From positions 137,399-201,398 of the forward strand of contig JBDKTY010000239.1 in the NCBI GenBank assembly GCA_039679945.1: a DNA stretch of 64,000 nt. The letters are read 5' to 3'. The notes beneath the pieces are model-generated. The model was not told the origin of the DNA and ran no database searches. It saw only the letters and a program-made list of their open reading frames with translations. The position numbers and the translations under genes are program-made. Positions 44,304-53,610 of the stretch are shown here, in pieces; within the stretch, counting starts at the first letter, position 1; each line of letters begins with the position of its first letter. Origin of the DNA: SbD1 sp039679945 (GTDB taxonomy: Bacteria; Desulfobacterota; Syntrophobacteria; Syntrophobacterales; Syntrophobacteraceae).

Positions 44304-45085
44304 TCCCGCGCTTCCGGGTGTCACGGTTGACACCCGCTCCCGTGGTAGTTACCAGTTATGTCTGGTGAGCGAGACTGTATCCCGTGCCGCCATGAATCAT
44401 ATCGTGTCCATGTCGGCGGAAATACAACCGGGACGGTTTCATGTTTCGACCCGCCGGATTCGGGATGTGCGTTTATCCGCCCGTGGTGAAAGAGTTCGTC
44501 CCGGCCCGGCAGCACTCACATATTCGTCCTGCCTCGCATAGTACATGCGAGACGACATCGTGGAAAAGAATGAACAGCGGCTTCGTCCTTCGGCGCTTCC
44601 CAAAAGCGGCTCTTCCACGCTCACATTGAACACTCGCAACCTATCGCGACATCCTCCCCCCTTCCATGCTGATCTCGGCAAAACAAGTACTCGCGTAGCA
44701 TGCAACAGCTTCAGAAATAAGGCGCACGCCGCCCTTTCGATATTCGGCGCCTCAACAACAAACATTTCTTACATTTAATTCTAAAAACCATTCCATTCTC
44801 ACTCTCGATGCATCCGATGCCCGGGTTTCCTCTGCCCGGTGGAGTTCCGCAACTAGTTGGTATTCCATATCATCTCGGAATTACTTGCCTTAGCTAGTGA
44901 TAACGATTTAAGCTTTATGCCGCTCGTCCTATTGCCATTACTAGAGAATTATTATTACAGTGGCGTCGCCGTGAGGGCTCCCGTATGGTGACGGAGGGGC
45001 GCGGGGACGTCTTAACGGGATCATGCGTGGACCGACGGGTCGTTGCGATAAATTCGGAGTCGTAATTTAATGGAGTCGTGGTGTC
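44304..45085. other. Long intergenic region before the hybrid kinase
   Basis: 782 bp without a credible gene; the largest frames are on the minus strand (44439-44765) and show no motif. It starts with a hairpin (44315-44336). The part from about 44760 to 44960 is clearly AT-richer than the surroundings, like the 5' half of the following kinase gene. A second hairpin (CGTCGCC at 44964-44970 with GGTGACG at 44987-44993) lies in the probable leader. Confidence 0.6.
44315..44336 (+). terminator. Hairpin after tatA (possible terminator)
   Basis: CGGGTGTCA-CGGT-TGACACCCG forms a perfect 9-bp stem 11 bp after the tatA stop. No U-run follows, so it may be a Rho-type end, a mRNA-protecting hairpin or a repressor palindrome rather than a classical terminator. 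Confidence 0.5.
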
Positions 45086-47983
45086 ATGAAGCGTCTTAAA
45101 TGGGCGGTCGTTTTTCTGGGTATTACTGCCTGTGCCATATACCTGTTGTATTCTGCTTATCACGGCGTCAGACAAGCCATGGTAAAAGAACTTTATGCTC
45201 AGGAAATGATTCTTGCAAAGCAAGCTGCAAAGGGGATTGAAACTCTATTTGATCACTATTGGATTTCTTTATCCTTACTTTCGAAAAATGCACACATTAT
45301 AGACATGGACAAAGATGGCGAAGAATTGTTGGACAGTTTCTTCAATCACAATTCCACTGCCATAAGAAGCATAACCAGGGTTGGATTACATGGAGATATT
45401 TTATACACTTATCCTTTTAAAAAAATGATTGGCACCAGTCTCTCAAGCCAGGATCATATAAGATCTGTCTATCAATTGCACCGTACCGTACTAAGTCCCA
45501 CCTTTATGAGTGTTCAGGGTCTCGAAGCCGCCGCCTTCCATATACCGGTATTCAAAAGTGGAGAGTATTTTGGCTCTCTCGGGATTCTACTGGATTATGA
45601 TTCCATAGCTGAAACATACTTCCATGACGTCAGGGTCGGCAAAGAAGGATTTGTTTGGGTAATCAGCCAGCAGGGAGTAGAACTCGCCTCCCCTGATCGC
45701 AATCATATCGGGAAGCTTGGAGCGAACAGTCACAAGGATTCACCGCTCGTCCTCTCTCTCATCAAACTCATGCTAACGGGTCAGGAGGGAACTTTTGAAT
45801 TCACGGGCGGATACAACAATAATGATCCTTCTCATGACGGAATTATGTACGCCGCTTATCACCCGGTCCGTCTGTTTGATACATTCTGGTCAATCTGCGT
45901 CATGGCTCCGGACTCACAAGTTCTTTCGCATATTCAAGGCTTTAAAAACCGGTGTATAGCGATCCTGCTCATACTTGCCGGTATAGGGCTCTGCTTCTCA
46001 TTCTACCTGTTTCGGTTTCACGTATTGCGAGCGGAGCAGGCCGCGAGAGACCAAACGGAAGAAGTTCTTAGAAAGAGTGAATCTCGCCTGAAAATTATCC
46101 TGGAATCAATTCCCGCCGGGATGATTGTCGTGGACAGGGAAACAAGGTCCATTCTCGATGTGAATCGCGCCGCGGCCGATATCATCCGTGCGCCAGCCGA
46201 AGACATTGTCGGCAAGGTATGTCTTCGCTACATCTGTCCGACCCCCGAGGAACACTGCCCGGTCAGTGAACTCAGTCCGATGGCCGATCATGCTGAATGC
46301 CAGTTGTTTACCCATGACGGAGAACCGATATGTGTTCTTAAAACGGTCGTTCCCATTGAATTGTCCGGCCGTGCCGTCCTGCTCGAGTGTTTCTTAGACA
46401 TCACGGAACGCAAGAAGTCCGAGGTGGCCCTTCGAGAGAGCGAGGAACGATACCGCAGGCTTTTTGAAATGGAGTCGGACGCTATTTTATTGGTCGACGT
46501 CGATACGGGACAAATCATGGATGCAAATCCCGCGGCCGCTGAACTATACGGGTACAGCATTGTGGAGTTGATGGAACTGAGCGCATTGGATGTCTCGGCT
46601 GAACCGGAAAAGACGTCCCTCGCGCTCCGGGAAGCAAGGATACAGGTACCTCTCAGGTATCACAGGCGCAAAGGCGGCACGACCTTTCCGGTCGAAATAA
46701 GGGGAAGGCGCTCGGACTGGGGGGGAAAAATCGTCCAGCTTTTTGCCATCAGAGACATCAGCGAGCGACTGCAGGCCGAAGAGGAGAGATATAAGCTCGA
46801 ATCCCAACTGCGCCATTCTCAGAAGATGGAAGCCATTGGGACCCTGGCCGGAGGAATTGCTCATGACTTCAACAACATCCTGGCCGCGATAGTCGGCTAC
46901 ACTGAACTCTGCATTCAGGATGCGCCGCGCGGCAACGGCATGGCCACCAACCTGCGCCATGTGCTCAAGGCATCCTTCAGGGCCAGGGAACTGGTGAAAC
47001 AGATTCTCTCCTTCAGTCGAAAGGTGGGAGAACAGGAGAGGTCTCCCGTGGACCTTGTACCACTGCTCAAAGAAGCAATCAAACTGATCAGGGCTTCTCT
47101 GCCCACAACTATCCAGATTCGTCAGGACATTGCTTCCACTCCCATGATGGCATTGGCGGATTCCACGCAGATCCATCAGGTCCTCATAAATCTGTGCACC
47201 AATGCGGCTCACGCGATGGAAGACAGTGGCGGAGTCCTGGAGGTGGGGATACATTCCTTCCTGGTCGATGAGACAACGGCCGCGCATTATCATGACCTGA
47301 AGCCCGGTTCATATATCCGGTTAAGCGTTTCCGACACGGGTTGCGGGATGGACAAGGCGACCATGGAGCGAATATTCGACCCTTATTTCACAACGAAGGG
47401 GGTCGGGAAAGGAAGCGGACTCGGCTTGGCCGGCGTTCATGGCATCGTCAAAAGCCATGAGGGGGCGGTGAGAGTTTACAGCGAACCCGGCAAGGGGTCG
47501 GTTTTCCATGTGTTCATCCCCGCGAGCGAAGGGGAGGCCCAGGCCGGTTCCGGTACATCGGAGGAAATCCGGCGTGGAACGGAGAGAATCCTTCTGGTCG
47601 ATGATGAAGAGGACATCCAGGATTTGACGCAAAAGCTCCTCGAGCGTCTCGGCTATCAGGTGCTCGCCTTCACCAATCCCGTCGAGGCGTTGGAGCATTT
47701 TCGGAAAAACCCGGAACAATTTGATCTGATCATCACGGATTATACCATGCCCCATATCACCGGGGAAAAACTGGCCGGGCAATGCCTGAGCGCATGTCCA
47801 ACCATTCCTGTTCTCCTGTGTACGGGCTTTAGCGAGAGAATGGATGAATCAAAAGCAAAGGAGCTGGGTGTTCAAGAATTTCTGTTGAAACCGCTTTCCC
47901 TGCGGGAATTGGGAGATGCGGTTCGCAGGGCGATTGATTCCCGGCATTCATTGCAGTCATCTTCGAGCAGAAATGGTGTGTGA
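45086..47983 (+). CDS. Hybrid sensor histidine kinase (extracellular sensor, two PAS, kinase, receiver)
   Basis: A 965-residue membrane kinase. Helix 1 (residues 6-24) and helix 2 (about 288-310) flank a Cache-like periplasmic sensor. PAS 1 (about 335-445) contains four cysteines in CLRYICPTPEEHCPVSEL ... AEC. PAS 2 (about 455-570) follows, then HisKA with His593 in GGIAHDFNNIL, an HATPase domain (NLCTNAAHAM, DTGCGM and GSGLGLAGVHGI) and a C-terminal receiver with Asp885 in LIITDYTMP. It would phosphorylate its own receiver. The sensor-coding half is visibly AT-richer than the kinase half. No response regulator is adjacent. Confidence 0.92.
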   Translation: MKRLKWAVVFLGITACAIYLLYSAYHGVRQAMVKELYAQEMILAKQAAKGIETLFDHYWISLSLLSKNAHIIDMDKDGEELLDSFFNHNSTAIRSITRVGLHGDILYTYPFKKMIGTSLSSQDHIRSVYQLHRTVLSPTFMSVQGLEAAAFHIPVFKSGEYFGSLGILLDYDSIAETYFHDVRVGKEGFVWVISQQGVELASPDRNHIGKLGANSHKDSPLVLSLIKLMLTGQEGTFEFTGGYNNNDPSHDGIMYAAYHPVRLFDTFWSICVMAPDSQVLSHIQGFKNRCIAILLILAGIGLCFSFYLFRFHVLRAEQAARDQTEEVLRKSESRLKIILESIPAGMIVVDRETRSILDVNRAAADIIRAPAEDIVGKVCLRYICPTPEEHCPVSELSPMADHAECQLFTHDGEPICVLKTVVPIELSGRAVLLECFLDITERKKSEVALRESEERYRRLFEMESDAILLVDVDTGQIMDANPAAAELYGYSIVELMELSALDVSAEPEKTSLALREARIQVPLRYHRRKGGTTFPVEIRGRRSDWGGKIVQLFAIRDISERLQAEEERYKLESQLRHSQKMEAIGTLAGGIAHDFNNILAAIVGYTELCIQDAPRGNGMATNLRHVLKASFRARELVKQILSFSRKVGEQERSPVDLVPLLKEAIKLIRASLPTTIQIRQDIASTPMMALADSTQIHQVLINLCTNAAHAMEDSGGVLEVGIHSFLVDETTAAHYHDLKPGSYIRLSVSDTGCGMDKATMERIFDPYFTTKGVGKGSGLGLAGVHGIVKSHEGAVRVYSEPGKGSVFHVFIPASEGEAQAGSGTSEEIRRGTERILLVDDEEDIQDLTQKLLERLGYQVLAFTNPVEALEHFRKNPEQFDLIITDYTMPHITGEKLAGQCLSACPTIPVLLCTGFSERMDESKAKELGVQEFLLKPLSLRELGDAVRRAIDSRHSLQSSSSRNGV

Positions 47984-48129
47984 TCCCGAGCTATTCGCCT
48001 CGCACGCGCGGCCCCGAAGACAAAATTGAAGGTATGCCCGCGGCGGGGGCAACACCGCGGGCACTTTTCTTCTTTGTAAACGGCCATGTAAAGCAGGTAT
48101 TCGATGCAGCGTCCCGTGCGGAGCCGCGA

Positions 48130-48648
48130 TCAGAACGGAATATCATCGTCGGGTGCTCCGTGATGAGGAGGCAGTTCCTCCATGGCGGGCCTCCCGCCGG
48201 ATGGGGCCGGTCGCTGCTCCTGTCCCTGAAAGCCGCCTCCCTGCTGCTGGCCCTGCTGCTGGCCCTGCGGTTGACCCTGGTACTGGCCCTGCGACTGGGA
48301 CTGCCCCTCGCCGCTTCCAAGCATCTGTATATCCCGAGCTACAATATCCACCGAAAATCGTTTCTGCCCCTGGGCATCCTCCCATTGGTTGCCTCTTATG
48401 CTCCCTTCCACAAAAACCAGCCTTCCCTTGGCCAGAAAATTCCCGCAGACCTCGGCCAGCTTGCCGAACGCGACAACGCGATGCCATTCGGTCCGGTCCT
48501 CCCAATTGTTCTCACCGGCCTTGATTCTCTCGTTTGTGGCCACGCTGAACCGGGCTACGGCAACCCCATTCGGGCTGTAGCGAATATCCGGGTCCTGCCC
48601 CAGTCGTCCCACCAGAATTACCCTGTTAATGGTACCCTTTGAGTCCAT
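48130..48648 (-). CDS. ssb: Single-stranded DNA-binding protein
   Basis: SSB coats single-stranded DNA in replication, recombination and repair. The 172-residue protein has an N-terminal OB fold (NRVILVGRLGQDPDIRYSPN, WHRVVAFGKLAEVCGNFL), a long Gln/Gly-rich linker (QSQSQGQYQGQPQGQQQGQQ) and the acidic partner-binding tip DDDIPF. GGGGGAAA precedes the ATG. The gene is convergent with the hybrid kinase gene and divergent from plsC. Confidence 0.97.
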   Translation of the reverse strand: MDSKGTINRVILVGRLGQDPDIRYSPNGVAVARFSVATNERIKAGENNWEDRTEWHRVVAFGKLAEVCGNFLAKGRLVFVEGSIRGNQWEDAQGQKRFSVDIVARDIQMLGSGEGQSQSQGQYQGQPQGQQQGQQQGGGFQGQEQRPAPSGGRPAMEELPPHHGAPDDDIPF

Positions 48649-48803
48649 CGAATTTCCCCCTTTTCGCGGAAAAGTCCCCCGTGATCTTAATTTCAGGAGA
48701 TTCTATCTAGCATGAAAAATAGGAAATGCGGCAACTTGCAGGTATTTTTTTTGAACCCTTCCGAGGTTTGAAAAAGGACCAAAACCGTACATAAACTGCA
48801 TAA

Positions 48804-48832
48804 TTGACTCGCATTCAGAAAGAGTTTACAGT
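48804..48832 (+). promoter_or_regulatory. Candidate sigma70 promoter for plsC
   Basis: TTGACT (48804-48809), 17 bases, then TACAGT (48827-48832). The -35 matches 5 of 6 and the -10 matches 4 of 6. It lies about 90 bases before ATG 48924 in the ssb-plsC divergent region. Confidence 0.45.
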
Positions 48833-48923
48833 AGAAAACTTAATTTTACCAAATATCTGTTATTAATACTCTTTTTGTTGTACCAAACGGTTGGCGGAAG
48901 AACTCTCCAAATGAGAGACGGCA

Positions 48924-49709
48924 ATGAGACAGATACGATCGGCTTTCTTTTACACCATTCTTGCCCTTTCCACCATAATATTGGGGACGTCGGCTGTTCT
49001 GGGAGCCTTCGTGAGCCGGAAATGGCCCAATATCATGGCCAGGACGTGGGGCAAGGTTAACTTGTGGGCAGCCGGGGTGAAAGTTGAAATCAGAGGCAGG
49101 GACAACCTGGAGCCAAATTCGCCCTATATTCTCACCAGCAATCACCAGGGCTGGTTCGACATATTCGCGGCCCTCGGCTATTTCCCTGTTCCTTTTAGCT
49201 GGCTGGCCAAGGAGGAGCTGTTCAAAGTACCGTTTCTCGGGCGCGCCATGTACTCGGCCGGCTATATCCCGATTGACCGCTCCGACCGCAGGAAAGCGCT
49301 GATCAGCATGGGGAAAGCGGCGGAGATAATCCGCCAGGGCACTTCCGTATTCATTTTTCCCGAGGGGACAAGAAGCATCGATGGTTCAGTCAGGGATTTC
49401 AAAAAGGGAGGCTTCGTTCTTGCCGCAAAATCTCAACAACCCATTGTCCCCATCAGCATCAGCGGTTCATACGACATTTTACCCAAGAACAGTTGGATGA
49501 TTCATCCGGGGCTTATCCGAATGACGATCGACAAGCCGGTTATGGCTCAAGGCAGCGACGGAAAAAGCCGTGATCTGCTGATGCAGACCGTTCGCGATAC
49601 GATCCTGAGAAACATGGCCACTGAAGATGCCGGACAGCCTTGCGAGTCCCGGCCTCAATCAACCCAACCGATCGATGAACATGGAGGGGGTTTCACCCGC
49701 AATGCATGA
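48924..49709 (+). CDS. plsC: 1-acyl-sn-glycerol-3-phosphate acyltransferase
   Basis: PlsC adds the second acyl chain in phosphatidic acid synthesis. The 261-residue protein has an N-terminal membrane helix (about 6-30), the catalytic NHQGWFD motif (H-x4-D), FKVPFLGRAMYSAGYIPIDR and the glycerol-phosphate-binding FPEGTRS. The last 30 residues are polar and unusual for the family. The gene overlaps the start of rnj by 8 bp, so the two are probably coupled. Confidence 0.93.
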   Translation: MRQIRSAFFYTILALSTIILGTSAVLGAFVSRKWPNIMARTWGKVNLWAAGVKVEIRGRDNLEPNSPYILTSNHQGWFDIFAALGYFPVPFSWLAKEELFKVPFLGRAMYSAGYIPIDRSDRRKALISMGKAAEIIRQGTSVFIFPEGTRSIDGSVRDFKKGGFVLAAKSQQPIVPISISGSYDILPKNSWMIHPGLIRMTIDKPVMAQGSDGKSRDLLMQTVRDTILRNMATEDAGQPCESRPQSTQPIDEHGGGFTRNA

Positions 49710-51378
49710 GAACCAGGTAAAACCCGCTCTAAAGCTGATACCGATGGGAGGACTGGGCGAAATCGGTCTGAACATGATGGTCGTCGAATATGGTGACACC
49801 ATTGTGCTTGTCGATGCCGGCCTTATGTTTCCGGAAGACGATATGTTGGGAATCGACATCGTCATTCCCGACTTCTCCTACCTCATCGAAAATCGTCACC
49901 GCCTGAGCGCCCTGGTAGTAACGCACGGGCACGAGGATCACATAGGCGCCATCCCCTTCCTGCTCAGGGAATTCCCGCTCCCTATCTACGGGACCCCCCT
50001 TACCCTGGCGCTCATCCGGGAGAAACTCCGTGAACATAATCTCCTCGAACGGGCTGAACTCATTAAGGTCAGTCCGCGCGAGGTAGTGAAAATAGGCCCC
50101 TTTGAAATCGAGTTCATCCGCGTATGCCACAGCATCCCCGACGGCGTCGGGCTTGCCATTCGCACACCGGTCGGGATCGTCGTGCATTCGGGTGATTTCA
50201 AGATTGACAACACTCCCGTGGATGGGAAAAAATTCGATATCGCGCGTTTCGGCTCGTTCGGAGAAGAAGGAGTGCTCGCGCTCCTTTCCGATTCCACGAA
50301 CGTGGAGCGAGAAGGATATACGATCTCCGAAAAAGAAGTCGGCGCGACTATTCGCCAGATTTTTCAGCAAAAACAGGGACGCATCATAGTCGCGGTTTTT
50401 GCCAGCAATCTGCACCGCATGCAGCAAGTCATACATATTGCGAGGGAGTTCGGCCGTAAAGTGCTCCTCAGCGGCAAGTCGATGGTGAACAACGTCGCTA
50501 TCGCCCGTGAACTCGGCTACATCGATTTCACGCCCGATGACGAAATCACCATTCAGGATCTCCAATACATGTCCGACAACCAGGTGCTGATGCTGACCAC
50601 CGGTTCCCAGGGGGAACCGATGAGCGCCCTGAGCAGAATGGCTTTCAACGACCACAAGAAATTGAAAATAAAAGAGGGTGACACCATCATCCTCTCATCA
50701 CGCTTTATTCCCGGCAACGAGCGCACGATCCAGAACATCATCAACCACCTGTGCAGACATGGCGCCGACGTGATCCACGAGCAGGTCAAGGACATTCATG
50801 TGTCCGGGCATGCTTACCAGGAAGAATTGAAGATCATGATTAACACCGTTCAGCCGAAGTTTTTTATTCCGGTCCACGGTGAGTACAGGCACCTCGTGAA
50901 GCACAGGCAGCTTGCGATTTCGCTCGGGATGGAACCCCGTAACTGCCTTATCGTCGAAGACGGCACCGTCATTTCGTTGTCCGAAGATTCCATCAGTACA
51001 CAGGAACGCGTTGAAACCGGCAGGATACTGGTTGACGGCAAGGGTGTCGGTGATGTGGGGGGACTGGTCCTGCGCGACCGCAGGCATTTAGCCGAAGACG
51101 GGCTGGTGATTGCATCCCTGGTTATCAACAAGGAGACACACGAACTCCTGAGCGGCCCGGACGTGTTCAGTAGAGGCTTTATCCATGAGGAGACGAAGCC
51201 TGAAATCATCTATGAGGCGAAATGCATCATCTATGAAAGCCTGGATCGGGTGCTGGCCGAGGAGATGGAACTGGACTGCGTTGCCCTGCAGGAGGAAATT
51301 CGCCGCGAATTGAAGCGCTTTTTTAACCGGACCCTCGATAGAAGGCCGGTAATTTACCCTATTGTCGTGGAAATTTAG
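49702..51378 (+). CDS. rnj: Ribonuclease J
   Basis: RNase J is a metallo-beta-lactamase/beta-CASP exo- and endonuclease for RNA decay and maturation. The 558-residue protein has the zinc motif VVTHGHEDHIGAIPF, HSGDFKID, SDSTN and SGHAYQEEL, and a C-terminal RNase J domain ending in RTLDRRPVIYPIVVEI. The frame runs upstream to 49627, but ATG 49702 gives the standard length and MKxxP-type start; GGAGGGGG lies about 12 bases upstream. It follows plsC and precedes ftsK. Confidence 0.94.
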   Translation: MHENQVKPALKLIPMGGLGEIGLNMMVVEYGDTIVLVDAGLMFPEDDMLGIDIVIPDFSYLIENRHRLSALVVTHGHEDHIGAIPFLLREFPLPIYGTPLTLALIREKLREHNLLERAELIKVSPREVVKIGPFEIEFIRVCHSIPDGVGLAIRTPVGIVVHSGDFKIDNTPVDGKKFDIARFGSFGEEGVLALLSDSTNVEREGYTISEKEVGATIRQIFQQKQGRIIVAVFASNLHRMQQVIHIAREFGRKVLLSGKSMVNNVAIARELGYIDFTPDDEITIQDLQYMSDNQVLMLTTGSQGEPMSALSRMAFNDHKKLKIKEGDTIILSSRFIPGNERTIQNIINHLCRHGADVIHEQVKDIHVSGHAYQEELKIMINTVQPKFFIPVHGEYRHLVKHRQLAISLGMEPRNCLIVEDGTVISLSEDSISTQERVETGRILVDGKGVGDVGGLVLRDRRHLAEDGLVIASLVINKETHELLSGPDVFSRGFIHEETKPEIIYEAKCIIYESLDRVLAEEMELDCVALQEEIRRELKRFFNRTLDRRPVIYPIVVEI

Positions 51379-51386
51379 GGAGCCGG

Positions 51387-53600
51387 ATGGACAGCAAAAG
51401 ACATGAAATATGGGCATTGTGCGCTTTGACAATCGCCCTGCTCGCTTTTTTCAGCATCCTCTCTTTCCATGCCGGCGATCGGACCATATTCAACTCTTCC
51501 GGTCCGGCCATGGCGCCGCGCAACTGGATCGGCACTTTCGGCGCGCACCTTGCCTGGCCCCTTCTTTTCCTGTTCGGAGTGGGCGCCTATGGCCTGACGT
51601 TTACCTGTTTCTGGGTAAGCTGGCGCCTGTTCAGCGGTCAGGGATTCGAACACCCCTGGATTCGATTCCCGGGAATCGCGCTTCTCATTGCCAGCACTAT
51701 TACCCTGGCCGCCCTGCACTGGCCGCGCATGGTTCTTTTCGGCGAGCAATTGGAAACCGGCGGCAAACTTGGTACAGGACTCTCGCATCTCCTCGTCGCT
51801 CAATTCTATTCCCCCGGTTCCCACATCCTGCTCTTCGGGATTTTCTTCATCTCGCTTCTGCTGTCCACCCCCTTCACCATTAAGTCGGCATGGAATAAGG
51901 CAGTGGACCGGCTCACCCGGGCCTTCGACAGGATCATCGAGCTTTTCGAGGGCACACCCACCGACGATGAGGAAGAGGAAGACGAAGAGGAGTCCGGCGC
52001 CGAAGCTTCCCGTACTCCGGCATCCAAGTCCACCGGGAAAGCAAAACCCGACTCGCCCGGCATGGTTTCCGAACCAGTTATAAAGAAACAGGCCAGGAAG
52101 GAAGCGTTTTCTCCCAACCCCGAAGCCAATTCGGCGGATGGTAAGTACGCCCTTCCTCCGCTCAGCCTGCTCGACGTTTACGAGACAGAGACCGTAAAAC
52201 CCGACTGGAAGCGGCTTGAACAAAACGCCTCCATTCTGGAGGAAAAGCTTGCCGACTTCGGCGTCCAGGGCAAGGTTGTAGGCATCAATCCCGGTCCCGT
52301 AATCACGATGTTCGAATATGCCCCCGCTCCCGGAATCAAGATAAGCCGGATCGTGGGCCTCTCCGATGATCTTTCCATGGCCTTGAAGGCCACAAGCATC
52401 CGCGTCGTGGCGCCTATCCCGGGCAAGGCCGCGATAGGTATCGAACTCCCGAATCTCAAGCGCGAGCTGGTTTCAATAAAAGCTGTTCTCGAAGCCGATG
52501 TCTTCACCGCGTCGACCGCCCCGCTGACGCTCGCTCTCGGCAAGGGCATCACGGGGGACCCCGTCGTCACAAACCTCGGCAAAATGCCCCACCTGCTCAT
52601 TGCCGGCGCTACCGGGACCGGCAAGAGCGTCTGTATCAACTCGGTCCTGAGCAGTCTTCTGTTCCGAAACACACCCGAGGACCTGCGGCTTTTGCTGATC
52701 GACCCGAAGAGAATAGAACTCAGCAGCTTCGAGGGTATCCCGCAACTGATCCACCCCGTTGTGACCGACGCCAAAATGGCCACCAGGGCACTTCGATGGG
52801 CAGTCGAGGAGATGGAGCTTCGCTACAAACTCCTGGCGGACAAAAACGTGCGTAATATTGAGAGCTATAACAGGGTGCTCGCTCGTGAAAAGCCACCCGC
52901 CAAACCGAAAGCACCCGAGCAGGAAGCCCCGGAGGCACTGAAACACCATAGGCTTCCATACATTGTTATTATTATAGATGAACTCGCGGACCTCATGATG
53001 GTTGCCTCCCGTGAGGTGGAAGAATCCATTACCCGGCTTGCGCAAATGGCCCGCGCCGCCGGCATTCATCTCATTCTCGCCACCCAGAGGCCTTCCGTGG
53101 ATGTTCTGACCGGAATAATAAAGGCAAATATCTCGACCAGGATTTCGTTCCAGGTCTCTTCGCGAATCGATTCGCGGACCATTATCGACGGCTCCGGGGC
53201 CGAATCGCTTCTCGGGTCGGGAGACATGCTTTTTCTTCCCCCGGGGACCGCCAAGCTCCAGCGCATACATGGAGCGTTCATATCCGATTCGGAAGTCCAA
53301 CGACTCACCGAACACTGGAAAGCCCAGAAGCTGGTGGAAGATCCCTTGCGCGAGCGGGTCGATTTCCAAGAGGACTCCGGCTCTCCGGACGTTTCCGAAG
53401 AAGAACTCGATGAAAAATATGATGAGGCTGTCAACATTGTCATGGAAACCCGTCAGGCCTCTATTTCCATGCTCCAAAGACGACTCCGCGTGGGATACAA
53501 CCGCGCCGCCCGGATGATAGAAATGATGGAGCAGCAGGGAATAGTCACTCCAACCGATGGCATAAGACCCAGGGAAGTCCTGGGCAAACGCATGAATTAA
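51387..53600 (+). CDS. ftsK: DNA translocase FtsK
   Basis: FtsK couples chromosome dimer resolution and segregation to septation. The 737-residue protein has four N-terminal membrane helices (about residues 10-170), an acidic, Pro-rich linker, the motor with Walker A GATGTGKSVCINSVL and Walker B VIIIDELADLMMV, ATQRPSVDVLTGIIKANI and the DNA-sequence-reading gamma winged helix (ASISMLQRRLRVGYNRAARM). AGGGAG precedes the ATG. It sits between rnj and lolA. Confidence 0.96.
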   Translation: MDSKRHEIWALCALTIALLAFFSILSFHAGDRTIFNSSGPAMAPRNWIGTFGAHLAWPLLFLFGVGAYGLTFTCFWVSWRLFSGQGFEHPWIRFPGIALLIASTITLAALHWPRMVLFGEQLETGGKLGTGLSHLLVAQFYSPGSHILLFGIFFISLLLSTPFTIKSAWNKAVDRLTRAFDRIIELFEGTPTDDEEEEDEEESGAEASRTPASKSTGKAKPDSPGMVSEPVIKKQARKEAFSPNPEANSADGKYALPPLSLLDVYETETVKPDWKRLEQNASILEEKLADFGVQGKVVGINPGPVITMFEYAPAPGIKISRIVGLSDDLSMALKATSIRVVAPIPGKAAIGIELPNLKRELVSIKAVLEADVFTASTAPLTLALGKGITGDPVVTNLGKMPHLLIAGATGTGKSVCINSVLSSLLFRNTPEDLRLLLIDPKRIELSSFEGIPQLIHPVVTDAKMATRALRWAVEEMELRYKLLADKNVRNIESYNRVLAREKPPAKPKAPEQEAPEALKHHRLPYIVIIIDELADLMMVASREVEESITRLAQMARAAGIHLILATQRPSVDVLTGIIKANISTRISFQVSSRIDSRTIIDGSGAESLLGSGDMLFLPPGTAKLQRIHGAFISDSEVQRLTEHWKAQKLVEDPLRERVDFQEDSGSPDVSEEELDEKYDEAVNIVMETRQASISMLQRRLRVGYNRAARMIEMMEQQGIVTPTDGIRPREVLGKRMN

Positions 53601-53610
53601 GGGTCCCGAT

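Noticed and set aside
44439..44765. Minus-strand frame of 108 residues in the tatA-kinase gap
   Set aside because: No motif, weak start and unusual composition, so it is not supported as a gene.
44964..44993. Riboswitch in the leader of the hybrid kinase gene
   Set aside because: One 7-bp hairpin exists, but the conserved bases of a c-di-GMP or other known riboswitch are not present.
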